From contig CAZFBS010000003.1 of NCBI GenBank assembly GCA_964517265.1, positions 136,870 through 200,869 of the forward strand: a stretch of DNA of 64,000 bases, given 5' to 3'. Under the pieces are notes generated by a model, which was given only the letters and a program-made list of their open reading frames with translations, was not told the DNA's origin and ran no database searches. Position numbers and translations under genes: made by a program. Shown here piece after piece: positions 1 through 9,904 of the stretch. How positions within the stretch are numbered: the first letter of the stretch is position 1; every line of letters starts with the position of its first letter. The DNA comes from REEP01 sp964517265. Its GTDB lineage: Bacteria > Pseudomonadota > Alphaproteobacteria > Rhodospirillales > Defluviicoccaceae.

Positions 1-2844
1 TGCCCGCCGGCGCTCCCGCCCCTTGGCCAGATAGGGGCCGAGATACTGGCCGGTATAGCTCTCTGCAACGGCAACGATGTCCTCTGGTTGCCCCGCGGCG
101 ACGATGCGGCCGCCGTTGGCGCCGCCCTCCGGGCCCAGATCGATGATCCAGTCGGCAGTCTTGATGACATCGAGATTGTGCTCGATCACGATTACGGTGT
201 TGCCTTGATCGACCAGCGCATGCAGGACTTCGAGGAGCTTGCGCACGTCGTCATAATGAAGCCCGGTGGTTGGTTCGTCGAGAATGTAGACCGTGCGTCC
301 GGTCGCCCGGCGGGACAATTCCTTGGCCAGCTTGACCCGCTGCGCTTCGCCTCCCGAAAGGGTGGTGGCCTGTTGCCCCAGCCGGATGTAGCCAAGCCCC
401 ACGCGCTCAAGCGTCGCCAGTTTTTCCCGAATCGCCGGAACGGCCTTGAAAAATTCCCGCCCCTCTTCAACGGTCATGTCAAGAACGTCGGCAACGGACT
501 TGTTACGAAAACGAATCTCGAGCGTTTCCCGGTTATAACGCCGGCCATGACAGGCATCGCACTGAACATAGACATCGGGCAGAAAGTGCATCTCGATCTT
601 GATCACGCCATCGCCCTGGCATGCCTCGCAGCGACCGCCTTTGACGTTGAAGGAGAACCGGCCCGGCTTGTAGCCGCGCGTCCTCGCCTCCGGCAGATTG
701 GCGAACCAGTCGCGAATCGGGGTGAACGCTCCGGTGTAGGTGCAGGGATTCGAGCGTGGTGTCCGGCCGATCGGGGATTGGTCGATGTCGATGACCTTGT
801 CGATGTGCTGAAGGCCGTCAATTCGATCGTGGCCGCCGGGGTGTTCACGGGCTCCATGCAGCCGGCGGGCGAGCGCCTTGTAGAGGGTTTCGATCACCAG
901 CGTCGATTTGCCGCCACCGGATACGCCGGTGACACACACGAAGGTGCCGAGCGGAAAGACGGCGCTGATGTTCTGAAGATTGTTGGCGCATGCTCCGTGA
1001 ATGCTGAGCACCCGGCCGTCTCGCGGCCGCCTCCGCGAGGCCGGGGTGGGAATTTCCCTAAGGCTGGTCAGGTACTGCCCGGTCAGGCTCTCTGAACTGG
1101 CCATGATCTCTTCAGGAGTGCCGCGGGCAACCACGATGCCGCCGTGAACGCCTGCGCCCGGCCCCATGTCGATCAGATGATCGGCGGTGAGGATCGCTTC
1201 TTCATCATGCTCTACGACAATAACGGTGTTGCCGAGATCGCGCAGGCGCCGCAAGGCGTCCAGCAGCCGGCCGTTGTCCCGCTGATGAAGCCCGATTGAG
1301 GGCTCGTCGAGAACGTACAAAACCCCGGTCAATCCCGAGCCGATCTGCGAGGCGAGGCGGATTCGCTGGCTCTCGCCCCCGGACAAGCTGCCCGAGGCAC
1401 GCGACAAGGTCAGGTAGCCAAGCCCGACATTCTTGAGGAAGCCAAGGCGCTCGTTGATCTCACGCAGGATGCGCCGGGCGATGTCGCGCTGTTGCACAGT
1501 GAGATGAGCGTCGAGATCGGCAAACCACTCCGCCGCGGCCTCGATCGACATCTCGGCGACGGCGCTGATGTCGCAGCCGCCGATCTTCACGCACAGCGCT
1601 TCCGGCTTCAGCCGCTTGCCCTCGCACGCATCGCATCGGGTCACGGTCTGGTAGCGGGATAGCTCCTCCCGGATCCATGCCGACTCGGTCTCGCGCCACC
1701 GCCTCTCGAGGTTGGAAACCACGCCCTCGAATGGCTTGTGGATTTCGTAGGCCCGATTGCCGTCGTGGTAGCACATCGTAATCGGGGTGGTGCCGGAGCC
1801 GTAAAGGAGGACCGTGCGGATTTCTTCCGGCAGCGTAGCCACCGGCTCGTTGAGAGGAAAACCGTAATGCGCGCTCAAGCTCTCCAGAGTTTGCTGGTAA
1901 TACTGTGATGTGCTGTTCGCCCACGGAGCAATCGCGCCGTCCGCCAAGGCAAGACGGCCGTCGGGGATCACGAGATCGGGATCGAAGTACATCTGGGTGC
2001 CGAGGCCATCACAGGCAGGGCAGGCCCCGAACGGATTGTTGAACGAAAACAGCCGGGGTTCGATCTCGTCGATCGTGAAGCCCGAAACCGGACAGGCGAA
2101 GCGGGCGGAAAAGGTCGTGCGGGCGCCCGTATCGGCGTCATCGGCGAACACCAGCCCATCGCTCAAGGCCAGGGCGGTCTCCAGGCTGTCGGCAAGACGA
2201 GAGCTCAGTCCCTCACGAACCACAACGCGATCGACAACCACTTCAATCGCGTGCTTCACCTTTTTGTTGAGGGGGGGAACGTCACTGACCTCATAGAGCG
2301 TGCCGTCGACCTTGACCCTCTCGAACCCCCGTTTCTGCAGATCCTGCAATTCCTTGCGGTATTCGCCTTTGCGCCCGCGAACGATCGGCGCAAGGAGGAG
2401 AAGGCGCGTTCCTTCTGCCATTGCCAGAATACGGTCGACCATCTGGCTGACGGTCTGACTCTCGATCGGCAGCCCCGTCGCCGGCGAGTGGGGAACGCCG
2501 ACCCGGGCCCACAGCAACCGCATGTAATCGTAGACCTCGGTCACCGTCCCGACGGTGGAGCGGGGGTTCTTGGAGGTGGTCTTCTGTTCGATCGAGATCG
2601 CCGGCGAGAGTCCCTCGATCGAGTCCACATCGGGCTTTTGCATCAACTCCAGGAACTGCCGCGCATACGCCGAGAGCGACTCTACATAACGGCGTTGGCC
2701 TTCGGCATAAATGGTATCGAACGCCAACGACGATTTGCCGGATCCGGACAAACCGGTGATGACCGTCAGTTTATCGCGGGGAATTTCAACATCGACATTC
2801 TTGAGATTGTGCTCGCGGGCGCCGCGAACGATGATTCGGTCCAT
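1..2844 (-). CDS. uvrA: UvrABC excinuclease subunit A (3' end cut by window edge)
   Basis: Damage-recognition ATPase of nucleotide excision repair, acting with UvrB and UvrC. The frame is open for 948 codons from the ATG at 2844 down to base 1. The N-terminus reads MDRIIVRGAREHNLKNV, followed by Walker A GLSGSGKSS at residues 31-39 and then the typical AYARQFLELM stretch. The last codons visible encode SYTGQYLGPYLAKG, which in UvrA lies a few residues from the C-terminus, so almost all of the gene is present and only the stop is missing. It is divergent from ssb, a common arrangement in alphaproteobacteria. I saw no GAAC-N7-GAAC SOS box in the 270-bp gap. Identification is secure. Confidence 0.97.
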   Translation of the reverse strand, partial: MDRIIVRGAREHNLKNVDVEIPRDKLTVITGLSGSGKSSLAFDTIYAEGQRRYVESLSAYARQFLELMQKPDVDSIEGLSPAISIEQKTTSKNPRSTVGTVTEVYDYMRLLWARVGVPHSPATGLPIESQTVSQMVDRILAMAEGTRLLLLAPIVRGRKGEYRKELQDLQKRGFERVKVDGTLYEVSDVPPLNKKVKHAIEVVVDRVVVREGLSSRLADSLETALALSDGLVFADDADTGARTTFSARFACPVSGFTIDEIEPRLFSFNNPFGACPACDGLGTQMYFDPDLVIPDGRLALADGAIAPWANSTSQYYQQTLESLSAHYGFPLNEPVATLPEEIRTVLLYGSGTTPITMCYHDGNRAYEIHKPFEGVVSNLERRWRETESAWIREELSRYQTVTRCDACEGKRLKPEALCVKIGGCDISAVAEMSIEAAAEWFADLDAHLTVQQRDIARRILREINERLGFLKNVGLGYLTLSRASGSLSGGESQRIRLASQIGSGLTGVLYVLDEPSIGLHQRDNGRLLDALRRLRDLGNTVIVVEHDEEAILTADHLIDMGPGAGVHGGIVVARGTPEEIMASSESLTGQYLTSLREIPTPASRRRPRDGRVLSIHGACANNLQNISAVFPLGTFVCVTGVSGGGKSTLVIETLYKALARRLHGAREHPGGHDRIDGLQHIDKVIDIDQSPIGRTPRSNPCTYTGAFTPIRDWFANLPEARTRGYKPGRFSFNVKGGRCEACQGDGVIKIEMHFLPDVYVQCDACHGRRYNRETLEIRFRNKSVADVLDMTVEEGREFFKAVPAIREKLATLERVGLGYIRLGQQATTLSGGEAQRVKLAKELSRRATGRTVYILDEPTTGLHYDDVRKLLEVLHALVDQGNTVIVIEHNLDVIKTADWIIDLGPEGGANGGRIVAAGQPEDIVAVAESYTGQYLGPYLAKGRERRRA

Positions 2845-3114
2845 GCGCTCTCCGGCGACGGGGGCCAGCCGTCACACTTCCAACAGCCGCCGTCGGCGGC
2901 CCCTCTGATATAGCGCGCATCGCCAGCAGCGGCCACCGTCAATCGTCCGGCGAACCTTTGGGGCGGCGCGGAGGCCGGGCAGATGCGGACCGATACGGGA
3001 AAACGACGCTGGCGCCGTCGCGAGGCTTGCGTGTAAGCTTGCCGGCAGAGGCCCGCCAGCGCGGCAGGGGCGCGGGCAGGTCTCCTCGATCCACAATTGA
3101 TGGCGAAACAGGCG

Positions 3115-3582
3115 ATGGCAGGCTCGGTTAACAAAGTGATTCTGGTGGGCAACCTCGGCCGCGATCCGGAGGTAAGGAATCTTCAGGACGGCAGCAAAGT
3201 CGTCCACCTTTCGGTCGCGACCTCTGAGCGATGGAAGGACCGCCAGAGCGGGGAGAACCGTGAGCGGACCGAATGGCACCGGGTCGTGATCTTCAATGAC
3301 CGCCTGGGTGAAGTTGCGGAACGCTATCTCCGCAAAGGCTCGAAGGTGTATCTGGAAGGCGCCCTTCAGACCCGCAAGTGGACAGGGCAGGATGGGCAGG
3401 ATCGCTACACCACCGAGGTGGTGCTGCAGCGCTTCCGCGGCGAACTGACGCTGCTCGATGGCCGCAGTGGGGAAGGGTATGCCGGCGGCCCCGGGGCCGA
3501 TGCCTACGAGCCGGAGGGCGGACGGCTGTCATCGCGTTCGTCGGGTCCCAGCACCGATCTGGACGACGAAATCCCCTTCTAG
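3115..3582 (+). CDS. ssb: Single-stranded DNA-binding protein
   Basis: Binds single-stranded DNA as a tetramer in replication, recombination and repair. The OB-fold begins MAGSVNKVILVGNLGRDPEV and includes the conserved TEWHRVVIFN. A Gly/Ser/Asp-rich linker follows, and the protein ends in the acidic tip DLDDEIPF that docks partner proteins. The start chosen (155 residues) matches the usual SSB N-terminus; an ATG at 3100 or TTG at 3097 in the same frame would add five or six residues. It is divergent from uvrA, which suits shared repair duties. Confidence 0.96.
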   Translation: MAGSVNKVILVGNLGRDPEVRNLQDGSKVVHLSVATSERWKDRQSGENRERTEWHRVVIFNDRLGEVAERYLRKGSKVYLEGALQTRKWTGQDGQDRYTTEVVLQRFRGELTLLDGRSGEGYAGGPGADAYEPEGGRLSSRSSGPSTDLDDEIPF

Positions 3583-3957
3583 TCCGTTCCGCACGGGGCC
3601 AATGAAAAAGCACCGGCCCGCCGCCTTCCTTCACTGGCCGGGGTTCACTGGCCGCAGATCGCGGGCCGAAGTTCGGCGGATTTATCGTCGCGATGGGTTG
3701 ATTTTTCTGCTTCCGGCGCTCATTACATGAGGGCTTGAGCGGCTTCGGCTGGCTTCCAGCGCAACTTCAACGGATCCAGTGATGGACGTACCCAGTAGAG
3801 TCCCAGCGAGGGATTCTGGCATCTATACATTTGGCGGCTGGTTGGCTTCGCCCTATGCCGATCGACAGGGCTGACCATGCCGACGCGACTGACTGACTGA
3901 TTGGCTGTTCAGGTCCGCCCGTGGCTGCCGGATGCTGGCGGCCATACGGAGGCGGAC
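3583..3957. other. Non-coding gap between ssb and mgtE
   Basis: No convincing gene. Short reading frames here lack recognisable protein features. A CCGGCC/GGCCGG pair around 3613-3655, just after ssb, could be a weak terminator, but there is no clear U-tract. The 240 bases before mgtE form a long leader; I looked for an M-box magnesium riboswitch and could not recognise its conserved core. Confidence 0.4.
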
Positions 3958-5376
3958 ATGGACCAGGATCTATTCGAGCAGAAGGATTTTCTTGCAACGG
4001 CGGCAGCCAAAGAGGGCGGTCCTGCCGATGCCGACATTGTCGCTCAAGCGATCAGCGAGTGTCTTCGTGAAAACGACGTGGAGTCGGTGAAGTCGTTTTT
4101 CAGCGATCAGCATCCCGCCGATATTGCGCATCTGATTGATGTCCTTCCGCGAGAGGAGGCATGTCGCGCTTTCCGATTGCTGCCGCTGGAGCGCCGCGCC
4201 CGCGTTCTTGGCTATCTCGACATGGACGTGCAGGTCGACTTTGCCCACGCTCTCGGGCGGCGCGAGTTTGCCGACATCATCACAGAGATGTCGTCCGACG
4301 AACGGGCGGACCTGTTCAATAGGCTCTCGCCGGAACAGCAAGAGGCGTTGCTCCCGGCTCTCGCCCAGGCCGAGCGCGAAGACATCCGGCGGCTTGCGTC
4401 CTACGCCGAGGAAACGGTGGGCGCACTGATGACGTCCGATTACGCCATGCTGACACCGGACCTCAGTGCGCGGGAGGCGCTCGATCGACTGCGGCTTCAG
4501 GCGCCGGATAAGGAAACCATCTACCGCGCCTATGTCGTCGATCCCCAGCGTCGGCTGATCGGCTCGGTGCGTCTGCAGGAACTGATCCTAGCGTGGCCGG
4601 GCGTGCGGATCGCCGACCTGATGGAGAAGAACCCGCGGTCCGTTCTCGTCAGCGACGATCAGGAAATCGCTGCCCGCGAGATCGCCAAGTACGACGTGCT
4701 GGCACTGCCGGTTGTCGATGCGGAGGGCCATCTTGTCGGGATCGTCACCCATGACGATGCGATGGATGTCGTCGAGCAGGAAGCGACCGAGGATTTTCAC
4801 AAGCACGGCACGGTCGGCACGATCGTTACCAGCCTCAAGGATGCCAGCATTGCCTTGCTCTATCGCAAGCGGATCCTGTGGCTGGTCCTTCTGGTATTTG
4901 GCAACCTGCTGTCGGGAGCCGGGATTGCCTATTTCGAGGACACGATTGCCGCCTACGTGGCCTTGGTATTTTTCCTGCCGCTGCTGATCGGTAGTGGCGG
5001 CAACGCGGGATCGCAAGCATCGACACTGATGGTGCGTGCACTGGCGACCGGCGATGTCGGCGTGCGGGACTGGGGCAGCGTGCTGGGCCGCGAGGTGCTG
5101 GTCGCCGCCGCGCTTGGCGTGACCATGGCGATTGCGGTATCCGCGATCGGCTTCGTCCGTGGCGGGACCGAGATCGCGCTCGTCGTCGCTTCGAGCATGA
5201 TCATGATCGTCATGGTCGGCAGCGTTATCGGGATGTCGCTGCCGTTCCTGTTCAGCCGCTTCAATATGGATCCTGCCGCCGCAAGCGCTCCGCTGGTCAC
5301 CGTCATCGCGGACGCGGCCGGCGTCTTCATCTATTTCAGCATTGCCACCGCCATCCTGCGCATTCCCGGCGGGTGA
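3958..5376 (+). CDS. mgtE: Magnesium transporter MgtE
   Basis: Mg2+ channel/transporter of the inner membrane. The architecture is complete for 472 residues: an N-terminal MgtE_N superhelical domain (about 30-130, with HPADIAHLIDVL and LSPEQQEALL), two CBS domains (about 130-255, with the ETVGALMT entry), and a C-terminal domain of five membrane helices containing GSGGNAGSQASTLMVRALA, the pore signature. The ATG at 3958 follows GGAGGCGGAC, a good ribosome site; the frame is open further upstream but without such a site. It stands alone as a transcription unit. Confidence 0.95.
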   Translation: MDQDLFEQKDFLATAAAKEGGPADADIVAQAISECLRENDVESVKSFFSDQHPADIAHLIDVLPREEACRAFRLLPLERRARVLGYLDMDVQVDFAHALGRREFADIITEMSSDERADLFNRLSPEQQEALLPALAQAEREDIRRLASYAEETVGALMTSDYAMLTPDLSAREALDRLRLQAPDKETIYRAYVVDPQRRLIGSVRLQELILAWPGVRIADLMEKNPRSVLVSDDQEIAAREIAKYDVLALPVVDAEGHLVGIVTHDDAMDVVEQEATEDFHKHGTVGTIVTSLKDASIALLYRKRILWLVLLVFGNLLSGAGIAYFEDTIAAYVALVFFLPLLIGSGGNAGSQASTLMVRALATGDVGVRDWGSVLGREVLVAAALGVTMAIAVSAIGFVRGGTEIALVVASSMIMIVMVGSVIGMSLPFLFSRFNMDPAAASAPLVTVIADAAGVFIYFSIATAILRIPGG

Positions 5377-5506
5377 TGATGCTCCATTGCGCGGCCGCCG
5401 CGAGACGTTCGCTCGGAGCTAACGGTGTCTTAACTGGTTTGGGGTGTCTGTGTGAGAACGCGCACGGCTTTACCACTGCGCAGGATGGTGCGACAGGAGG
5501 ACCAAG

Positions 5507-5752
5507 ATGGCGGGCATGGCGGACAATGCGGATCCCGCTCAAGTGTTGTTCGAGTTTCGCTGCGTCGGCAACAGCGTCCGGGTCGCGGCGATTGATGCGG
5601 TCAGCAATACCGAGGTCGTGATCGTGGCACCAAGGGGATGTGCGGAGCGCGATTTGCAGCGCATGGTGATGCAAAAACTGGCGCGCGTTCGCGGCGACGC
5701 GCTCCGGCCGCCAGGCCGGCTCGCCGAAAAAGGAAGCCAGGGCGCACTCTGA
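5507..5752 (+). CDS. Small conserved protein, DUF6898-like
   Basis: An 81-residue acidic-to-neutral protein with no signal peptide or membrane helix. The core VLFEFRCVGNSVRVAAIDA and TEVVIVAPRGCAERDLQRM resembles the DUF6898 family that I recall from Rhodospirillales; its function is unknown. A strong ribosome site (AGGAGG, 5496-5501) precedes the ATG, so it is a real gene despite its size. It lies between mgtE and the PhoX-type gene, and no functional link to either is evident. The family assignment is from memory. Confidence 0.7.
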   Translation: MAGMADNADPAQVLFEFRCVGNSVRVAAIDAVSNTEVVIVAPRGCAERDLQRMVMQKLARVRGDALRPPGRLAEKGSQGAL

Positions 5753-5797
5753 TGCCAAAGCTGCCTTGGCGAACGCGGCGGTGATGTTTTCATCAAA

Positions 5798-5815
5798 CCG
5801 TCGTCTCACTGTCAT
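5798..5815 (+). promoter_or_regulatory. Possible PhoB box before phoX
   Basis: CCGTCGT-CTCA-CTGTCAT: the second half-site matches the CTGTCAT Pho-box half-site fully and the first matches in five of seven bases, with the expected 4-bp spacer. A PhoX-type phosphatase is a standard Pho-regulon member. The box lies only ten bases before the ATG at 5825, so it makes more sense if translation starts at the in-frame ATG at 5879. Confidence 0.3.
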
Positions 5816-5824
5816 GGACGCGAC

Positions 5825-7921
5825 ATGTCGATTGCCTATCGTGCCGAGCGAAGGGCGAGCAGAACGGGACAGCCAGGAATGAACAGGAGAGAAAAGACAT
5901 CAGCTGCCGCTGCAAGTGGCGACGAGCCGATTTGCAATCGGTCCAACAATCCAACCTTCAACGGCATCCTTGAGGCTCATCTCGATCGCCGCGACGTTCT
6001 GGTCGGCGGCCTTGCGGCGGCCGTCACGGGATACTTCGGATCATCCTTTTTCGGGCTGGCATCACCGTTGGCGCAAGAGAAGACGCCGGAGAACCTGCTG
6101 GGGTTTGCGCCAATAAAGACAAGCAGCGCGGATACAGTTACTGTTCCGCCGGGATACCGGACGCAAGTCATTCTCCGATGGGGCGAACCGCTCGACGGAT
6201 CTTTCCCCGCCTTCAGCATTGATGCCTCAGGTGTCGATCAGGAAAGGCAGGTGGGCTCCCATCACGACGGCATGCACTTCTTCCCGATCGAAGGACAAAG
6301 TCCGTTTGAGGGCAGCTCGGCGGACGGGTTTCTGGTCGTCAATCATGAATACGTCGAGCCGCGCTTCCTGCACGCCGCAGCGGTCGGCACCGAGGCCGAC
6401 AGCGATGGGTTCCCGCTGCTGGCAGGAGCGCGCGATGCCGATCAGGTGTTGAAGGAACTGAACGCCCACGGCGTCACCATCGCGCGCATCCGTAAGGGGG
6501 AGGACGGCAACTGGGCGCTTGAGCGCGACCCCCGCAATCGCCGGATCACCGGCTTGACACCGATCGCGATCAGCGGTCCCGTTCGCGGATCGAGTCTGGT
6601 CAAGACCAAGTACAGCCCTGACGGCACCATGACCCGGGGCACCCTCAATAACTGCGCACACGGCGTCACGCCGTGGAACACCTACCTCGCGGCGGAAGAA
6701 AACTGGGCGGGCTACTTTCGGAATGGTGACCTTCTCGATCAGAAGCCCAATCTTCCCCGTGAGCATGGGCGCTACGGCGTGAAGACCGAAAGGTCCCGCT
6801 ATGGCTGGGAACTTGCCGACAACGGTGCGGACGAATTCCTGCGATTTGACGCCTCTGCCAAGGGCGCCGGCCCAGAGGACGATTACCGCAACGAGCCCAA
6901 CACCTTCGGCTGGATTGTCGAGATCGATCCGTTCGATCCGGCCAGCACCCCGGTCAAACGCACCGCCCTCGGCCGCTTCGCCCATGAGGGGGTCGTGTTC
7001 GCGCCGCCAAGAGAAGGCAAGCCGGTCGTCTGTTACAGCGGCGATGATGCCCGGTTCGAGTACATCTATAAGTTCGTTAGCGCCAAGGCGTACCGGGCGG
7101 CAGTCAGCGGAGGCGATCTGCTCGATGAAGGTACGCTTTTCGTTGCCAAGTTCAATGAAGACGGCTCCGGGGAGTGGCTGCCGTTAATTCATGGTCGGAA
7201 CGGATTGACGGCAGCCAACGGTTTTGTCGATCAGGCTGACATCCTCGTCAGCACCCGGACCGCTGCGGACACCGTCGGCGCCACCAAAATGGATCGCCCG
7301 GAGTGGGGGGCGGTCGATCCGAAGACGGGCATGGTGTACTTTACTCTGACCAACAACTCGCGGCGGACGCCGGATCAGGTCGATGCCGCCAACCCACGGG
7401 CGGAAAACACGTTCGGGCATATCATCCGCTGGCGCGAGGCGGGTGACGATCCCGCTGCGACGGCGTTTGCATGGGACCTTTTCGTCCTTGCGGGCGACCA
7501 GACGCAGGGCCGTGATCTTGGCGGCCGCCCGTTGACCGAGGACAACATTTTTTCAAGCCCCGACGGTCTCTGGTTCGATCACGACGGCCGGCTATGGATC
7601 CAGACCGATATCAGCGAAAGCGCTCTGAACCAGGGCGCTCATACGGTGTTCGGCAACAACCAGATGCTGGCGGCCGACCCCGTCAGCGGTGAGATCAGGC
7701 GGTTTCTGACCGGCCCGGTCGGGCAGGAAATCACCGGCGTAGTCACCACACCGGACGGCAAGACGATGTTTGTCAATGTGCAGCATCCCGGCGCCACGAC
7801 CTCGGCCGGGGATTTTGCCGCCGGGGTACTCAACAGCCACTGGCCGGACGGCGGGGACAGCTATCCCCGTTCTGCGACGGTTGCCATTACCAAGGAAGAC
7901 GGCGGGGTGATCGGCACCTGA
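5825..7921 (+). CDS. PhoX-family alkaline phosphatase (DUF839), Tat-exported
   Basis: A calcium/iron-dependent phosphatase-type beta-propeller of the PhoX/DUF839 family that would release phosphate from organic esters in the periplasm. A twin-arginine signal is visible: LDRRDVLVGGLAAAVTGYF near residues 54-72, after an unusually long N-terminal region. Family signatures include FLVVNHEY, the segment around NNCAHGVTPWNTYLAAEENW, and a propeller end with SPDGLWFDHDGRLWIQTD. The in-frame ATG at 5879 is an alternative start that still keeps the Tat signal. Members with this layout are often annotated only as PhoX family proteins, and the exact substrate is not shown. Confidence 0.88.
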   Translation: MSIAYRAERRASRTGQPGMNRREKTSAAAASGDEPICNRSNNPTFNGILEAHLDRRDVLVGGLAAAVTGYFGSSFFGLASPLAQEKTPENLLGFAPIKTSSADTVTVPPGYRTQVILRWGEPLDGSFPAFSIDASGVDQERQVGSHHDGMHFFPIEGQSPFEGSSADGFLVVNHEYVEPRFLHAAAVGTEADSDGFPLLAGARDADQVLKELNAHGVTIARIRKGEDGNWALERDPRNRRITGLTPIAISGPVRGSSLVKTKYSPDGTMTRGTLNNCAHGVTPWNTYLAAEENWAGYFRNGDLLDQKPNLPREHGRYGVKTERSRYGWELADNGADEFLRFDASAKGAGPEDDYRNEPNTFGWIVEIDPFDPASTPVKRTALGRFAHEGVVFAPPREGKPVVCYSGDDARFEYIYKFVSAKAYRAAVSGGDLLDEGTLFVAKFNEDGSGEWLPLIHGRNGLTAANGFVDQADILVSTRTAADTVGATKMDRPEWGAVDPKTGMVYFTLTNNSRRTPDQVDAANPRAENTFGHIIRWREAGDDPAATAFAWDLFVLAGDQTQGRDLGGRPLTEDNIFSSPDGLWFDHDGRLWIQTDISESALNQGAHTVFGNNQMLAADPVSGEIRRFLTGPVGQEITGVVTTPDGKTMFVNVQHPGATTSAGDFAAGVLNSHWPDGGDSYPRSATVAITKEDGGVIGT

Positions 7922-8079
7922 TCCGATCCTCGACTCTCGAAGCAGCAGATCGGCAAGCAAGGCGGCATCGGGACATTCTTCACCCCCTTGACCCCGGCGC
8001 ACCAGCCGAGCGCTCGCCCGCAGATGACGCACGAAGATGAATGGGCGGGCCCGACCTCGTCAATGGCCGGACCGCATCC

Positions 8080-8574
8080 TCAGGCGGCCGTGCCGGCGCG
8101 CTTCAAAGCGGCGAGTTCGGGCTCTTTGCCGAGGCGCTCGGCCAAGGCGGCTTCCGCTTTGGCCACAGCCTCGCCGCGGCTGGTCATGAACGGAGCATAG
8201 AGCTTGTCACGCCCCATGATGTGCGAGGTCAGCCAGTTCTTGAGGAACCCCAGAACTTCCCGATCATGGATAGTGTCCGGGTTGCTGCGATGACGATCGC
8301 GAATGTGCGTCACCTGGGTGCGCAGCACCTTGTGGGTATGGCGATGTGCATCGAGATCAGGGTAACCGCACGCCGTCATCAGCGCTTCTTCGCGAGCGAA
8401 ATGGTAGGTCGTGTAATCCAACAACGCGTCGAGAACGCTGCTCACGGTCTCTCGACCTCTGCCGGCCTTGATCGCCTCGTCAAGCCGATTGACCATGCCG
8501 AGGAGAATCTGGTGGTCGCGATCGATGGACGGGTTTCCCACGCTCATCTCCTGGGTCCATTGCAGCACAGGCAT
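8080..8574 (-). CDS. Bacteriohemerythrin
   Basis: A single-domain O2-binding four-helix protein with a non-heme di-iron site. All ligands can be placed: His21, His58, Glu62 (HFAREE), His77 and His81 (HRHTH), His118 and Asp123 (SHIMGRD). Its 164 residues include about 30 extra at the Ala/Glu-rich C-terminus. Roles proposed for the family are oxygen storage, delivery or sensing; in a microaerobic diazotroph it might buffer O2, but that is inference. It is transcribed alone, convergent with phoX. Confidence 0.92.
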   Translation of the reverse strand: MPVLQWTQEMSVGNPSIDRDHQILLGMVNRLDEAIKAGRGRETVSSVLDALLDYTTYHFAREEALMTACGYPDLDAHRHTHKVLRTQVTHIRDRHRSNPDTIHDREVLGFLKNWLTSHIMGRDKLYAPFMTSRGEAVAKAEAALAERLGKEPELAALKRAGTAA

Positions 8575-8798
8575 AATCAGAGGGTTCCTCGTTTACGGGT
8601 CTCATAGTTCACAGGGACGGATTGTTTCCCCTCGTGTAAATATATGGTCGCTGCGTGGGCAAACGCAGGCGGTTCCATGCGGCATGCTCTTTTTCGGGCT
8701 GGCAGCCCGCCGCGGCAACCGATCCGGATAGCGGGAATCTCGATTCTGGAGTCAAATGAACACTCGCTGCGAGCGCAAGCTGCCTGAGGTGGGGAGCC

Positions 8799-9707
8799 CT
8801 ACAATGCAGCCAGACGCCCCGCATCCGCCCTGAGGCGTTCCCCGGCAAAGTCGACGAAGGTCCGGATCTTGGCGGCTGCGCGACTGCCTTCAGAGTGCAG
8901 GAGATGGATCGGCATCTCCCGGTCCTCGTAATCGCGCAGCACCTCGATGAGCGCGCCGGACGTGATCTCGTCGGCGATCTGATAGGACAGGACGCGTGTG
9001 ACGCCCCAGCCTGAGAGCGCCGCGTCGATCGCGGCGGCCATCGTGTTGACGAACAATCGGGGCTGGAGCTTGACCTGCTGTCGCCGGCGAGCGGAAACAA
9101 ACTCCCAGATCGGCAGGTCGGACATGGTGGTCGGCAGGATCGTCCGATGGCTATGAAGAGCCTCGGGCGTCTTGAGGTCCGGCATTCGCGCAAGATAATC
9201 CGGCGCTGCGATCGTCATGCGACGGACGCTGCCCACCTTCGTCGCGAACAACGACGAGTCCGGGAGCTCGCCGATCCGGAGCGCGATGTCGAGTCCCTCA
9301 TCGATCATGTTCACGACGCGATCGACGAACAGTGTGTGCGCTGTCACCGCCGGATACCGGTCGAGATAGTCTTGCAGGATGGGCGTGATCACCCGTTGAC
9401 CGAATATCACCGGGGCGGTGATCCGCAGAGCGCCGACCGGAACCTGATGAGATCCCGCTGCCGACGCTTCCGCTTCGGAGAGATCGGTGAGGATGCGGAC
9501 AGCGTCGCTGTACAGCCGCGCGCCGGCGTCGGTTAAAGCCACTTGACGGGTGGTGCGGGTGACAAGCTGCACGTTGAGCCGTGCCTCGAGGGCAGAGACG
9601 AACCGTGTCACTGCCGGGGGCGACATGTGAAGCCGCCGCGCGGCAGCGTTGAAGGCGCCCTCTTCGGCGACAGCGACAAACGTGGAGAGCGCGCGGAAGC
9701 GGTCCAT
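8799..9707 (-). CDS. LysR-family transcriptional regulator
   Basis: A 302-residue regulator with an N-terminal winged helix-turn-helix (about residues 1-60: MDRFRALSTFVAVAEEGAFN, then AARRLHMSPPAVTRFVSALE) and a periplasmic-binding-protein-like effector domain. The start at 9707 is preceded by GGAA and matches the family; the frame runs 14 codons further, but that would swallow the palindrome at 9722-9736. It is divergent from an exported alpha/beta hydrolase, which is its likely target. The effector is unknown. The helix-turn-helix sequence is of the type found in regulators of small redox or detoxifying enzymes. Confidence 0.92.
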   Translation of the reverse strand: MDRFRALSTFVAVAEEGAFNAAARRLHMSPPAVTRFVSALEARLNVQLVTRTTRQVALTDAGARLYSDAVRILTDLSEAEASAAGSHQVPVGALRITAPVIFGQRVITPILQDYLDRYPAVTAHTLFVDRVVNMIDEGLDIALRIGELPDSSLFATKVGSVRRMTIAAPDYLARMPDLKTPEALHSHRTILPTTMSDLPIWEFVSARRRQQVKLQPRLFVNTMAAAIDAALSGWGVTRVLSYQIADEITSGALIEVLRDYEDREMPIHLLHSEGSRAAAKIRTFVDFAGERLRADAGRLAAL

Positions 9708-9721
9708 CGATTCCATTTTAT

Positions 9722-9736
9722 GGAATAAACTATTCC
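9722..9736. promoter_or_regulatory. LysR-type operator palindrome
   Basis: GGAATA-AAC-TATTCC is a perfect 6-bp inverted repeat, nearly extended to ATGGAATA/TATTCCCAT. It sits 15 bp upstream of the LysR start and about 170 bp upstream of the hydrolase. LysR proteins usually bind such dyads (T-N11-A type) in the shared divergent promoter and repress themselves. Confidence 0.6.
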
Positions 9737-9904
9737 CATAATCACACATTCTCCTATTCGGCGAAAGCGCTCAGTGTCTTTGTGACACGAGGACCCCACC
9801 GACTGCGGGAGAAACAGACCATGCTCCAAATCCGTCGCTAATTCCAAAACGCTGCCACGGCGGCACAGGCGTGCCGCCGCTTGAGACCCCTAATGGAGGA
9901 TCCC

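Noticed and set aside
88..1095. Plus-strand open frame opposite uvrA
   Set aside because: uvrA covers this region on the minus strand with strong conservation; the plus-strand protein shows nothing familiar.
3720..3957. M-box magnesium riboswitch before mgtE
   Set aside because: The leader is long, but the conserved core could not be recognised by eye. A covariance-model search would settle it.
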